Positions 12,701-24,300 of a stretch of DNA of 64,000 nucleotides are shown here, in pieces. Both the position numbers and the translations under genes were made by a program. The stretch lies in the NCBI RefSeq assembly GCF_000143415.4, contig NW_003314284.1, positions 1,506,086 to 1,570,085 on the forward strand. Direction: 5' to 3'. The DNA comes from Selaginella moellendorffii. Its lineage: Eukaryota > Streptophyta > Lycopodiopsida > Selaginellales > Selaginellaceae. The notes beneath the pieces are model-generated. The model was not told the origin of the DNA, did no database searches, and worked only from the letters and a program-made list of their open reading frames with translations. The number at the start of each line of letters is the position of its first letter. Position 1 is the stretch's first letter.

Positions 12701-12780
12701 AGATTCGCAAGCTTTTAGCTGCCATCGAGATGGTTGCCACTGGCAAGCAAGAAATCCACATCGACGTTCCGGAAGAATAA
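9753..12780 (+). CDS. Hybrid histidine kinase with N-terminal MASE1 membrane sensor
   Basis: Two-component sensor kinase of 910 residues. Exons are 9753-10984, 11048-11382, 11433-11799, 11888-12042, 12091-12488 and 12535-12780. Residues ~35-340 form about eight membrane segments whose spacing and motifs (a tryptophan-rich ATWWLGVVAASITVSPF segment; LPYLLFPVIVYSAFRFNRMG) resemble the bacterial MASE1 sensor domain, rather than the CHASE domain of plant cytokinin receptors. A coiled-coil linker follows (~355-400). HisKA carries the phospho-His in FLANMSHEIRTPIHGILGM (~408). The ATPase domain has LVGNALKFTPEG, ISDSGIGIS and GGTGLGL. A receiver domain at the C-terminus has ILLVEDN, phospho-acceptor Asp in ILMDIQMPIMDG (~826) and Lys in MGKPF (~881). 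All catalytic residues are present, so it should be active in phosphorelay. Start is the first ATG in frame. It is convergent with glyoxalase II, 54 bp between stops. Confidence 0.88.
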
Positions 12781-12834
12781 GTTTCGAGGAAGCCAACTTA
12801 TCATTTATCATCTCAAGGATCCAGACAGAGGGAG

Positions 12835-13894
12835 CTAGCCTTTAAACTGATCCTTGGCGGCTCTCAACGACGCCAGCAGCTCAACCGGATCGCTCTCTCC
12901 CATATGGACTTGGAACTCCTTCACGTTAACACGCATGAAGGGATTGGTCTGGAGCTCCTCTCGGATGGTGGAAGGGACCGTAGGCTTGTCATTCCGACGC
13001 TGCTCTTCCGTCCAGGCAACCTTCTGCTTAAGAGCATCATTGTGGGGATCGACAGACATGGCGAACTTCAAGTTCTTGGCGGTATACTGCAAGGGTGGAT
13101 TCTAAACGCTGAGAGACGGAAAGTATACAAGAAGTGGAAGACAGACCTCGTGTCCGCAGAAGACTCGAGTAGCCGGAGGCAACTCGGCTAGAACTTCGGA
13201 CAGAGAGTGGTACATATCCTGGGCTTTGCCTTCGAAGAACTTGCCACAGCCGGCGACGAACTGCGCAGCGCAAGATTTTAAGACCACAGACAAGGACAAG
13301 TAAGAAAGGAAGTACCAGAGTGTCACCGGTGAAGACGGCAGGATCTCCAGACTTGTGGGTGACAAAGTAGCTGATATGGCCCTTGGTATGGCTACGAATG
13401 CCAAGAGCAGCTCTCAAGAACTAGCATCACAGACGAGAAGAAAAGAGAGGACACTTTACCATGGAGTGTGGAGGGCCTTGATCTTTACATCCTTGGACAG
13501 CTCAAGCTCCGCTCCGTGCTCCAGAGGATCCGTGCAGCCTTCCACATTATCCTTGGCACCACCGAAGACTTTGATCCCTGGGACGAGCTTCTTGATCTCG
13601 TTGTTACCTCCAGCGTGGTCCCTGGTAGAAAAGCTTTCTTGCGGAGGAAAGAATGGAAAGCTAGCTCTACCAGTGCTTGTGGGTGGTGAGAACCATGGTC
13701 ACTTGGGCTCCATGCTTCTTGGCTGCCGATAAAACGCTCTCGGGTTTCACGGGATCAACCGCCGCTGCCTGCTTGCTCGCTCCATCGATTATCCTGATCA
13801 ATCAATCCAGGGAACTTTCGTCAAAGCACTCACTCTCGAGAGCTTACAGATAAGCGTAATTGTCGTCCAAACAAGGCACCGGTATCACCTCCAT
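12835..13894 (-). CDS. GLX2: Glyoxalase II (hydroxyacylglutathione hydrolase), cytosolic type
   Basis: Hydrolyses S-D-lactoylglutathione to D-lactate and glutathione, the second step of methylglyoxal detoxification. The first exon starts at 13894 and encodes [16 protein letters not shown]. The next contains the metal-binding metallo-beta-lactamase motif, split by an intron: TTHKHW in one exon and DHAGGNNEI in the next. Later exons include CGHEV (metal-binding His) and the C-terminal substrate-binding segment [17 protein letters not shown]. Stop is TAG at 12835-12837. The short N-terminus without a transit peptide suggests the cytosolic isoform. Introns interrupt nearly every 80-150 bp. It is followed head-to-tail by the eIF3L gene, whose stop is 134 bp upstream of this start. 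Confidence 0.9.
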
Positions 13895-14028
13895 TCTTCC
13901 TTCGTTTGTTCCCAAAGAGGGGTTTTCTCCTTCTCTTGAACGAGTCACGCTAATACAAATGGCACTGCCAGAACATGTCATCTCTTTTCTTAACAACAAA
14001 AAAGTCTTTTACGCGTCACAACTATCTT

Positions 14029-16019
14029 TCACTCTAGTGCGACACGCTCCAGGTCCCCAACCAATTCGTCGAACTGCGAAACCATGGTGTTAAAAGAGAA
14101 AGAGCTAAATTCTTGAGAGCATTACCTTGAGAATGTGGCGGACAAAGATCTCGCTAAAACGCTTGGTAACTTTCGGCTCTGCTATGTGTACAACATCCTG
14201 GACGAAAGAAAAGCAAGAGATTTGAGCTCCCTGATGAGTGAGAATCAAGCAAGCAAGCAAATCCCAACCTCGTCAATGTAGAACTCGACGTCCGCGGTAG
14301 ATGCTACGCTGCCATCGTCGTCAATGTAGTGAGTCTTGTGCTTGTAAGTCATCAAAGCCATCCTGCCAAGTTTTTAAGTGCTGAGAACGCAAGAAGATAA
14401 ACGAAATACAAGCTACCTCAGCGTGGCTTCGTCTACCTCCACAAGCGAGGCTAGCTTTGCAATAGATATCGTGGTGTAAAGCTTCACGTAGTTTCTGATC
14501 TTGTTCAGGAGCTGCTGCTGTCGGACTTCAGATAGAAAGAGCTTCAGCTGCAGCCTGTATGCTTCCTGTGGATTCCAGGTGCCCGCTTAGAACTGAAAAG
14601 ATACGAAAAAAGGACACACTTACCTGGCTGTAGTTTCCAGAGGTGTCACTCAAGTCAGGTAGCGATGGAGAGATAAACTTCGGGCAAGCGTACGAGAAAC
14701 ACTCGTCGAAAGCGGCCTCGTCGTTCTTGTGCATCTTGGATAACTTCTCCCCACGCTTCTCCTTAAGCTGGTGAGTCACGGTCTCATTCCTCTGAGAATC
14801 GCTCCTCGCATTCTCGGACTCTACGAGGTGCCACTGGGGGCAGAACCACAGGCAGATCGCAAGCAACGCGTACATCTGCTCGTTCTTCTTGAGGATCCAT
14901 TCAAACTGCGACGACTTCTGGTGGTACTGCCTCGTCTTGGAGATGTACACAAGCACCTGGTTAAAAGTCTTGATAGCATCGATGTACCTTGGTAGCAAAA
15001 GAAAGGTTTTATCAGCGAGGAGAGCTCACGCTCGAAAAACTCACCTCAGCATCATCATGTTCGAAAACCCGTAGTAGTACGCCGCGGTAATGTGGCAGCC
15101 GATCACAGAGCTGTATACTCCGTGCTGCGTGAGATCAATATGAGCGAGGCGCTTGAGAGCCGTGTGGTAATCCCCAAGCAAGCAGTGCACCCGCGCAAGC
15201 CCAATGATACTAAAGTATCCCAAGACCTTGAGGACGTTGCTGCCACCCTCGTAGTCATATCCATCGTTGGCACTGAAGGCCGTCACCGCCCCGTCCTTCT
15301 CCTCCTCCAGGACTTGCAGAATCTCCGACTTGTCAATCAGAGCCTGGAGGAAATTCGCCACACCATAGACATTCCACACCTGCGAGAACAAAACCGAGAA
15401 GGAAGAAATCAGTGACAGAGTGAGGAAAGCTTCTTTGCTTCCAGACCTGCTCGTCGTACTGCTTGAGCCAGCTTAGCTCCTGCTCGGTCTTGTTCTTGAG
15501 CTTGGTCCGGTACTGGCAAAACGCCTGGAACTGATAGATGAACTCGTCCACCATGTCCCAGAGCCACTGGTTGGGCAGCTGCATATTCACGTTTCCATGG
15601 AGGATGACCGTGAAGAGGTTGCAGTAATTGTCCCAGGATTCCAGCCTCTCCTGGAAGGTGACATTGAGCTTGGCGTAGACGTGCCTGTAGTACATCTCCT
15701 TGTAGAGGAGGCAAAAGACGTGATCGTTGTCGACGTAGGGCGCCACGAGCTCCGCCGAGGGCCAGTGCGACTTGGAGAAGAAGCGCTCGCTCAGCTTGCT
15801 AAAGCTGCTCTCATACATTTGGTGTACCTCGTAGACATTCTTCTCGCGGATGCTGCGGTAGAGGTACCCGACGAAGGACTTGACATAGTCGGGGACGTAA
15901 TCGGGCGGGTGCGCGTCGTCTGGCCGCTCGTCGTAAGAGTCCTCGTAGCCGCCATAGCCATCGCGCTCGTACCCAGCCGCCATTGCCCGCCCGCCCACCT
16001 TGCCCTGTGCCCTATCCAC
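14029..16019 (-). CDS. EIF3L: Eukaryotic translation initiation factor 3 subunit L
   Basis: Subunit of eIF3, which helps recruit mRNA to the 40S ribosome. Recognised from conserved blocks: YVPDYVKSFVGYLYRSIREK, VDNDHVFCLLYKEMYYRHVY, MQLPNQWLWDMVDEFIYQFQ and LKNKTEQELSWLKQYDEQ in the N-terminal half, then TAFSANDGYDYEGGSNVLKV, YKHKTHYIDDDGS and the C-terminal FVRHILK-FDELVGDLE. The PCI/winged-helix region lies in the last third. Two in-frame starts are possible: 16019 (MDRAQG) or 15983 (MAAGYERD). The second is more like the usual Gly/Tyr/Asp-rich N-terminus. Stop is TGA at 14029. Exons are larger than in neighbouring genes, with introns near 15370-15450, 15000-15040 and 14590-14625, plus several small ones toward the 3' end. 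Confidence 0.93.
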
Positions 16020-16999
16020 GCCTAGGGTTTACAGATTTACATTAAATGATAAATACGTTAGTATAGGAAGGATGCTTGAAAATTGACCAACCCTGTCTTG
16101 GAGTGTCTCAAACTACCTCCCTGATTGTATAGTAGAATACCCCACAAATGCATACCCTAGTGTTCGTTCCCACTTCCGTAGAGAGAGGAAGCTCATAAAC
16201 TGGTTTACCGATCTGATGTGAGATCAATGCTCACTATGAATTGAACAGCTATGATGATCAGCTTCCCATTTCGTCATCACTCCATCAGCATCTGAAAAGT
16301 TTATGTTTCCAAGGTTGAAAGTAAGTTGGAAGGAAGCCTTTATTGTTCTGGATGACGCTTGCCAGCACATTTTTCTCAAGTCCAGGTACTCATCCGCTCA
16401 ACTTTTCCAATCCTACTACACTTCGGCTGTATAAATTCTCTTGACAAAGCTTGAGCAATATCTTATACCTCCTTCAGCGTCTAAGAAAGCCGTGTCCAAC
16501 TTCGTCAGTCTTGCATTCCCCGTTGAGCTATCCAGCCAGCTCATCATACTGGGCAAACTTCCTAACCACTTCATCCCAGCTATTGTCCTTCGCAAGAATG
16601 TCGTGAAAGTTTAAAGGGGGAGCGCATAAAAGCCTCCTTTTCTACTTCCTGTGACAACTGCTCACAACAGGTACAAAGCGCCTCAAGAAACAATGGTACA
16701 TATCTGTCAACTCAGATAGTTGCTTGTCAGACTTCTATGCATTGCTGTATAGATTGAGTTACTTGCGTTGCTGTATAGATGTGTATGGAACGTTTGGAGG
16801 TGCTGTATGCCCTGTATTTCGGCGAGTTTGCTCTCATGAAATTCCCCATTCTGTTGATCGTCCTTGTAAACAATTGCTAATGGGGAAATAAAGTGAAACC
16901 TAAAAAACCCTAATGCGGGGGCGGGAAAATTGGCCATATGGCCAACACGGTACACGTAGCAGATATTGCCACATCATCGATAGTCTAATTCTTGTGGGG
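16020..16999. other. Intergenic region, nothing recognised
   Basis: About 1 kb upstream of eIF3L. Short open frames only; none has family resemblance or a convincing intron-exon pattern. No repeats or RNA genes recognised. Confidence 0.5.
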
Positions 17000-18380
17000 A
17001 GGAATCTCCGCCCCATGGGATGGACGCCGCTGCGCGTGCGAGTCCTTGATGGGCTGCCGCGTGATGCCCGATCAAGTGGCGTCGGCCCTTGATTATGGAG
17101 CCATAACCTTGACAAAAAACCAAGAACATCTATATGATCATAGACAAAAGAGAGAACTTGAAGAAGAACATCCCTGTGGACCAAGTTGTTCTGGCGAGGC
17201 GCTGCTAAAGGGTTTGGATCGAGCATCTGGCCAGCGTCTGGCGAGCCGGGAACGCATGGGAATTGATGTCCGAATGGAAAGTGGCTATAGCTTTGTCTCA
17301 CACTGGAAGGTTCTGCGCCGGCTGTGGACACCTGAAGACGCTCGCGCTGTTTCGTGATCCATCGCGATGAAACTACGTGCTCGACAACCTCAGTGGCTAC
17401 TTACAAGATGATGGCTGTGTGAGCATGATTGACGCAAAGAGTTTCACGTACGGGGCCCGAGTATTGAGATGGAGTCCTTACGTGCCGGAGATGAGCCAGT
17501 GTAAAGGTGACGTTTTGCCATTTTAGCGCTTCCACCATCCCGGTCCCTCTTGAAGGTGTCTCCTATAAAGTCACAAGTAACGATCTTATCGTTGAAGTGA
17601 CGCTCTTCGTAAGCAGCAGTTTCTTGCACGTCTCCCTCATGAAACGAGTCATAGCCTTGCTCATTCACGCCCAGGATCCTTTTGTCGAGGCTGTTCTTGA
17701 GAGGCTGCCGGCGACCAAGATACGATGTGCAAAGGAACTTTCACCAGTATCATGTCTAGAGTCCGGGTTCGTTGAGATCCACTCCCTCGTTGTCCAGGAA
17801 GTAGAACAATGGAAGAAGCCCTTTCTGGAGAATCTGCCTCCTCCCTGGAAGCCACGAGTAGTGTGCGCATCTATCTAGAACTTTGCAAGCGCACCTCCAC
17901 GGCCAGGCGGAGCTCAGCTGGCTAACCACATTTATCACCAAGCTACCTTGAGAGCTGCGTACTTCCAGCGGAATGTAAATGGACGTAATGCGTCGGAGTC
18001 GTGCAGCTGCTTGTTAAATTTGTGTTGCAAAGCCCATAGCTGCTGGAGGCTGTAGTCCTCAAAGGCTTTGGGTGGCATGCCCGTCTAGATACATTCCAGG
18101 AAGCATCAACAGTCATACGCCACGCTCCTGGCTTCCATCCGGTGCTTCTCGTTAAACTTACTCATAAAACTGGCGGTTTTCTTTTTTTACTTGTTGGGTA
18201 TGAATTACTGGTACGCATCTTACGCGACTCGGAGAGGCATCATCAAATCTGTCGAGTTTTTGTGGCACGCCAACTGGGACCATCACCCTCGACCACAGCA
18301 CGTCTGCAAAGTCATGTGACGGCTCTCCGCTCCCCAGCTCCTTCTTCGACATCGTCACCTCCTCCGCGGGCCTGGTGCTC
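17000..18380 (-). other. Candidate multi-exon gene or gene relic of unknown family
   Basis: Several short minus-strand open stretches have protein-like composition and plausible splice borders: a start near 18380 (MSTRPAEEVTMSKKEL), a piece near 17950-18090 containing MPPKAFEDYSLQQLWALQHK, a piece near 17750-17880 containing YSWLPGRRQILQKGLLPLFY, and a piece near 17450-17700 containing NEQGYDSFHEGDVQETAAY. I do not recognise the family. The pieces do not join into one clean frame by eye, so this may be a decayed gene. No function is proposed. Confidence 0.25.
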
Positions 18381-18404
18381 ATCTGCAGCCGTCGTGCCCT
18401 AAAT

Positions 18405-18563
18405 TTAATCAATAAATAAAAGGAGTGATCAGTTTGAAGGTCCCTCCTCTTCCAGGGTTTCGATCCTGGGATTCGGCTCTATAGGACTATCCCATCTCCC
18501 TGGGCTTACCACTACCCCTAGGGTTGATCACTTGAAACATATTGTTTTTTGATTCACTATGAA
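18405..18563. repeat. Direct repeat, left copy (pairs with 20142-20308)
   Basis: About 160 bp, nearly identical to a second copy 1.74 kb downstream in the same orientation. Shared landmarks are ggagtgatcagtttgaag near the left end, ggattcggctctataggact in the middle and catattgttttttgattca at the right end. A hairpin ccagg-loop-cctgg resembles a tRNA T-arm (B-box-like). It brackets an ABC transporter relic. It could be a short terminal repeat of a retroelement (TRIM-like) or a dispersed SINE-like repeat. Confidence 0.85.
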
Positions 18564-18769
18564 GTGTAGGCACGCCACGTGGCTTTGCCGCGTGGAAAGC
18601 ACAGTCAGCCAAATGATAGTTTTACTAGGGCTTGGAGTCTCGGCGCCACGGGCAAGGAGCTCGGAGGAAAATGCTGGCCCATTTTGTCCAATGTGTGCCG
18701 CTCCTTCGGTGATATCAGCCATGAATCTCCATCCACTTCCAAGGAGAAATCCCCTCCCTGGACTCTAGT

Positions 18770-19650
18770 AAGTTCCCGTTTGCTACCATGGAGGGATCTT
18801 ACGTTCCATTCAGGTTCTTCGCTTCAAAGCCATCAGTGTTACGATGGATCACACCGAAGTTGCTCCTGGCTATGATACCATTGGCAAGAAGCTACTTGGA
18901 TGCCTTCTAGGAGTTTGCATTAAGCTGGCTCGCAGCAAGATCAAGGTTCTCAAGGACGTGAGTGGCTATGTGATGCCGGGTTCCATGACTCTCGTTCTCA
19001 GTTCGCCAGGTTCGTGACCTTGATTTTCATTGTTTGTGACCTTTTCCTTCTAAACAGGCAGTGGGAAGAGCACTCTCCTCAAGGTAGCATGGTGATTGTT
19101 TGGAGATATGATGCTTTGTTTCGTATGCTACATTGGCTGTTAATTCTACAGACAGTGGTGATAACAGGTGATGTGAGGAAAGCTACGTCCCAACAGACGA
19201 CTCAGTCTGGAGGGTGTTGTGCTTTACAATAACGACCCTTTGTCGTCCAGACTTGCTATAAAGTGGCCGATCACTTATGTGACTCAGCACGAACAACGTG
19301 TAAGTACGTGTTGATGTTTCTCAGCTGGCCTACACTTGCAGGCATTTGTTGTTTTTCACAGTCCGAGAAACTATCGAGTTTGTTCTCTATGGCAGCGTTG
19401 TATGCCACAGTCCGATGCCGCGACTCTTACGAGGACTACATCCTATACATGTTTGGTCTCATAAAGATCGGGTTGGCACTCTTGCTGATGGCATCAAGGA
19501 TGGCGACCGAAACAGACTGGCAACGAGATTGCTATGGGTTCATATCGCTGGTTCAGATTTCACCTGAATTCTTTGATCTTTTCGACCGTGTTATCCTTCT
19601 CAGAGAGCGGTCAAGGCCCACATCAATGACTTCTTGAAGCTTGGAACATG
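18770..19650 (+). pseudogene. PDR-type ABCG transporter fragment (first nucleotide-binding domain), decayed
   Basis: Pieces of the N-terminal nucleotide-binding domain of a full-size ABCG (PDR) transporter are readable in different frames: VAPGYDTIGKKLL, then KVLKDVSGYVMPGSMTLVL near 18930-19005, then the Walker A core GSGKSTLLK after an intron-like gap (~19060-19085), YVTQHEQ near 19280-19300, TVRETIEFVLYG near 19355-19400, and a degenerate stretch near 19455-19535 where the LSGGQ signature is expected. No Walker B, H-loop or membrane domain follows, and frames change between pieces, so it cannot encode a working transporter. It sits entirely between the two direct repeats. Confidence 0.55.
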
Positions 19651-20141
19651 GTTTTTAACACTTTGTTCCTTTTTTACTTTTGTCTGGCAAGCCTGCTCAC
19701 GTAGACGCCGGAACGTTTCACAGGATATTGCAGCTGGCGAGGGTGGACAGTATCGTAGAGCTTAATAAGTTTTATAAAGCACCATGAAATTTCTTTGTTT
19801 TTGTTTGTGCAGCCCATTGTACCTTGTCCATACTGGCATATTATATTTTGTCTAAAGAACCACCATTCAGTAAGTTGTTACGCTACTCGCAAGCTTTTTC
19901 ACTTTTGAAATCGCTGTCCTGGTTTTTAATATGTTATTCGCAGATGCAGATGAACTTTGAGATAAAGAGTGGCTCACATTCTCACCTATGGATAGAATCA
20001 AAGCGAGAGACAATGAACCAAGAAAATTTAAGAACAGGAAGAGCCCATGCTAGTCTAGCCAGAGAGCCAAAGGAAACTAGGAAGCTTTAGTCGCTGAGGA
20101 TATTTGGTTCATTAACAAAAAGAAACAGAGTTCGAATATTC

Positions 20142-20308
20142 AATCAAAAAATGAAAAGGAGTGATCAGTTTGAAGAGGGTCCCTCCTCTTCCAGGGTCTC
20201 GATCCTGGGATTCGGCTCTATAGGACTATCCCATCTCCCCGGGCTTAACCACTACCCCTAGGGTTGACCACTTGCAACATATTGTTTTTTGATTCATTAT
20301 GAAGTGGT
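20142..20308. repeat. Direct repeat, right copy (pairs with 18405-18563)
   Basis: Second copy of the ~160-bp repeat, same orientation, differing by a few substitutions and 1-2 bp indels (for example an extra gag after tttgaa). The preceding A-rich tract (aatcaaaaaatgaaaa) also matches the left copy, so the repeat includes it. Sequences beyond the right ends of the two copies are unrelated. Confidence 0.85.
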
Positions 20309-20714
20309 GATGCATTTCCACCGTTGGAAAATTGGGCGGTTGCGATGCCAACCGTGACATCTTCAACCGCCCAAAATCTCGCTGCAAGCTAGCAGCAATC
20401 GCAAGCTAACTCCCCGTTATGAGTGAGTTTCCCGGACAGGCACGCGTGACTGGCGACCAGATACCCAGATTTGTTCGTGAAAGCGGCTGCTTCAACCGAT
20501 CCTTCTCGTGGGCAGCGAGATCATCGACAGAGCTCTCGATCCATCGCAATTCCTGGGGAGAGCCGCGGATCTGGATTTGGATTCGCTGAGGTCTTGCAGG
20601 AACGCAGCATTTCTCCAGAATGGGTATCAACGATGGGCATGGCAAGAGCGAGTACTCGGTGTGGAGCTTTACTCGCTGCGTGTGTGTTTGAAGCGATGAA
20701 GGAAGAGCGCTGGG

Positions 20715-21345
20715 ATGGACGGCGCTCTTGCCGCGGACCTTGCCTCCGTGCTGCCGCGCGTCCACATCGTCTCCAGGCGCACCGTCCGCAAGAACAAATT
20801 CGCGGATTTCGTTGGTAACTGATTGAGAATGGATCGAAATCTCTTCCTCTCCCAGCCGATTCTTGATTTCCTTTTCAATCATTGTCATTGAAATGTCACT
20901 CCCGATTCCATCCTCTAAATCTCCTGTTTTCTTTGTTTTCCTGTTTCCTGATCGATCAAAAAAATCCCTGAAAAGTTTTTCGGGCTTTCTTGTGACTCCT
21001 CCACAGAAAGCATGGCTAGCTAGCTAACAGTTCTTTCTCTTTTTCTCTCAGGAGAATACTATCTAGATTTGATCGTCAGCTATGGGGCGGTTCCAGTCAT
21101 TGTTCCACGAGTTTCCGGGTTAAACTCGCTCCTCGACAGCTTCGAGCCAATCCACGGGGTGCTACTGTGCGAGGGTGAGGATATCGATCCCTGGATGAGA
21201 TCAAGCAAACGCACACCAGTGACATTCTCATCGACCGGAACAAGGATTTGATATAGCTCCAGCTTGCTCGCTGGTGCCTCGAGAGAAACATTCCATATCT
21301 TGGGATTTGCCACGGTTCCCAGGTACTCAACGTGCAAGAAAAAGC
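20715..21345 (+). pseudogene. Class I glutamine amidotransferase-like (peptidase C26 type), broken
   Basis: The first exon (20715-20814) encodes VSRRTVRKNKFADFV. The second begins at 21052 with [19 protein letters not shown] and [10 protein letters not shown], strongly like plant class I glutamine amidotransferase-like proteins. After GEDIDP the coding frame is lost: about 15 expected residues are missing and the frame shifts before [24 protein letters not shown] at 21254-21256 replaces the expected Glu codon before [20 protein letters not shown]. The nucleophile-elbow Cys (GICHGSQ) is still recognisable, but everything downstream, including the catalytic His and Glu, is absent. The intron is retained, so it is a duplicated rather than retroposed copy. 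Confidence 0.8.
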
Positions 21346-24300
21346 TTTGTTAGCTTCTTTTGGGAAATAAATAAAAAAACTCAAGTTACCTTCTGTGGTT
21401 CCATAAGCTGAGGAGTCCTTGCTGGTACATCCAAGCACAGGAAAAGAGTAGCGATGTGTGTCTAATGTCCAGCAATGGCCCCTGGGAAGATCAGCAAGAA
21501 AACTCTTTAAAGCTAAGAGCATTGTTTTGATAATCACAAACCATGTACGCAGCCACGTCATATGGATGGAGACGAGGCAAAAAAGAGCTGCTGTCAACCC
21601 ACTGGAACAACTACTGCGTTGTCCTTAGTTGCATCCATCTGTGACCACTCTTGCTAGACCACTGGACAGCAGAGTTGGGGTCACCACCACTCTGGCCTGC
21701 TATAATATGATACCAAGGAAGGAGGATGCCATGTTCTTGTCCACCTGGTGGAGCCTCCACTCGATTTAGCGACCAGACACAATCTCCTGGTCCCAGAAGG
21801 TTTTGAGCAAAGCCAGAAGGTAGTTAAGATTCAAGCCAAGCCCGGGAAGATTGTTGCAAATCTGAAAGCAGTACCTTGTCTTGCAGAACGCATGACAAAT
21901 CTGGTCATGTAGAAAAACTACTTACAGGAGAGAATGCCATGGCAAGTTTCGGACAAAAGCACTGATAAGAAATGAATAGACCTTATATGCCTTGCTGATT
22001 GCATCTTGCAATCCTTGGGATCCTGTTTACTCTAGAAAGGAGGTCAACTTGTTTAGAACTTTAAACCCCTCTTATTTGTGTTGCGAGCAGCAGAACAAGC
22101 TTAAGCAATGTTTAATTTCCCCGAAATGTTGTGAATGGCCTCTTTCCATTTTCTTGGATGAAATGTAGATAAGGGAGCATGATAAGGAGTGATTGATGAT
22201 GTATCTTTGAGTTGGTAGCTATGGAGTTTTTTGCTTTGTTTTGAGTATGTTTGAGAGTGAGAGATGTGCTGCCTGCACATCAAAATGGTGACCACAATGG
22301 GATGAGTTGATTCTTAATTAGCCCATCCCATTTCCATTCATTTTCTTTCTTATTTCTTGAGAGTTGTGAGGAATTAGAGCACAACTCTCATTCTCAGTGG
22401 TATAATTCATGTCTAGGGGTGCCCTGAGATGGGTTTTTCTAAGCATGGGATTCATAGCCATTCTTGCAGATTTATTAGCTTCTCTTAATTTTCTTTGGGT
22501 TTTGGGATTCACAACTAAAAATTTTGTTCTAGTGGTTTAGTTTCTTCTTTTTTAATTTTTTAATTTTTTTTTTGGCAAATTGAGTAGATAGTCTTGTAGA
22601 TTTCATCTTTCTCTATTATTTGGCATCACAAATCTGCAAATTTAGTGCAGGAATTGGGACATGCAAGGAGATTTGAAGGGCTCATACAAGACTATATTAT
22701 ACACTCTTTACAAGCCATTATTTTCTCAAATCTTTGTAGATCTGCTCCTAAAATTTCCAAAAAGCTCTTTCTTTCTTGATTCAGTTCATTCCCTTAGAAA
22801 GATTTAGTCATTTTTTTAATTATTGAGGAGTTCTTTCTCTTTATCTTGCGGTTTCTAGGAGTGTTTTCCTTGGATTTTTTTCTTTATTCCTAGAAGAAAT
22901 CTAAAGAAAGCTTTCTTTTAAGTTTTGTGAATTTTGGTATGGTGTGTTAAGAAAAATCTAGCATCATTTCTCTTTTTGTGTTGTCTGTGAGGAGTTTGGA
23001 GCTTTCTCTCCTCTTTTCTACTTAGATTTTATAAGATTTATTTTGTTTGAGAGTTAAAGCAAGCCAATAGCTCATCAAAGAGTTATATCTCATGATTTTT
23101 CATGTTGTGTGTCGAGACATCTAACAACATTTCTCTTCTTGTGTTGTTTATGAGGAGTTTGGAGCTTTTTCACCTTTGTTCTACTTAGAGTTTTTGAGAT
23201 TTTTCTTATTTAAAAGCTAGGGTAGGTCAAGAGCTTTCTAACAAGTTTTATTTCAAGTTTTTAACAAGTTTTGTTTTTAGCTCTAGTTTTTCAATTTTCA
23301 CACTCACTCTAGGAGATGTTCTAGATGTGCTAGTTGAGGCCAAGGTATACAATTTTCTTTAGTTTGTGGCATGATTTGGAATTTGCCATTGTTAGGCATC
23401 TGTGGTTCTTGTTGTGTGAATGAGGAGTAGCTCTTTAGAGTACATGTCTCAAACTATTCACTTATACCAAGCATGAGGATCACAATAGCTGGAAAGGTGG
23501 TAGAGGGTGTATTATTTGACTCTAGCTTTGGGAGCAGTGTCATCTCCCTTCACTAGCTTGGCTTGGACTTCCATGATAGCAATTATGCTAAAGACCTTTG
23601 TAAATCATATCTTCTTCTAGCACTCATATTTATGGTGTGATTGGGATTATGAGGTGGCTTTAGCATCTCATAGTGGAGACTGTATCATCTTTAGTCACAC
23701 TTGGCATAAAGTAGTGGATTGTGAGACAAAATGGCATTTAGGTATTATGATAGGTGGCATTATGCAACTCTTCTCAACAAACATGGTTGGCATCTTCAAT
23801 TTAAGCAATCTAAGGCTATAAACACCTTTGAGACACAGCCACTGAAATATAATAATCATATAATAATTCTTTAGTGGTTTACAGACACAAAGTGTTTATA
23901 TACATGTCCTCCATCATCTAGTAGAGTTTTAGTAAGAGAGACACAATCATCTCCAACTTATAGCAACAATTTTATGAACATATATAGAAGTGGAAGTAAA
24001 GGTTTTCAGTGGCTAGTTGGTGTTCCACAGCACTACTTATTTCCCCATCCACTTCTCTTGACTGCTAGCAACTTCTTATAGCAAAAATCTTTTAGTCTTT
24101 TGCATTTGTTAGGGGGGGGGGGGGTTGTCTATAGGAATTTTTTAAAGGATAGTGGGTAGATCAAGTATGGCTAACCAGTTTAAAACATTGTTTAGCTCCC
24201 CTTAAGCATGTTTGTCCTTGTTTTGTGTTTATCTTGGGTTTAAGCGTAAATTTTATAGCATGTTAGCTAGTGGAATACACACTTAATCTTTGCACAAATG

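Noticed and set aside
15597-16025. 142-codon plus-strand frame opposite eIF3L
   Set aside because: Antisense shadow of the eIF3L first exon.
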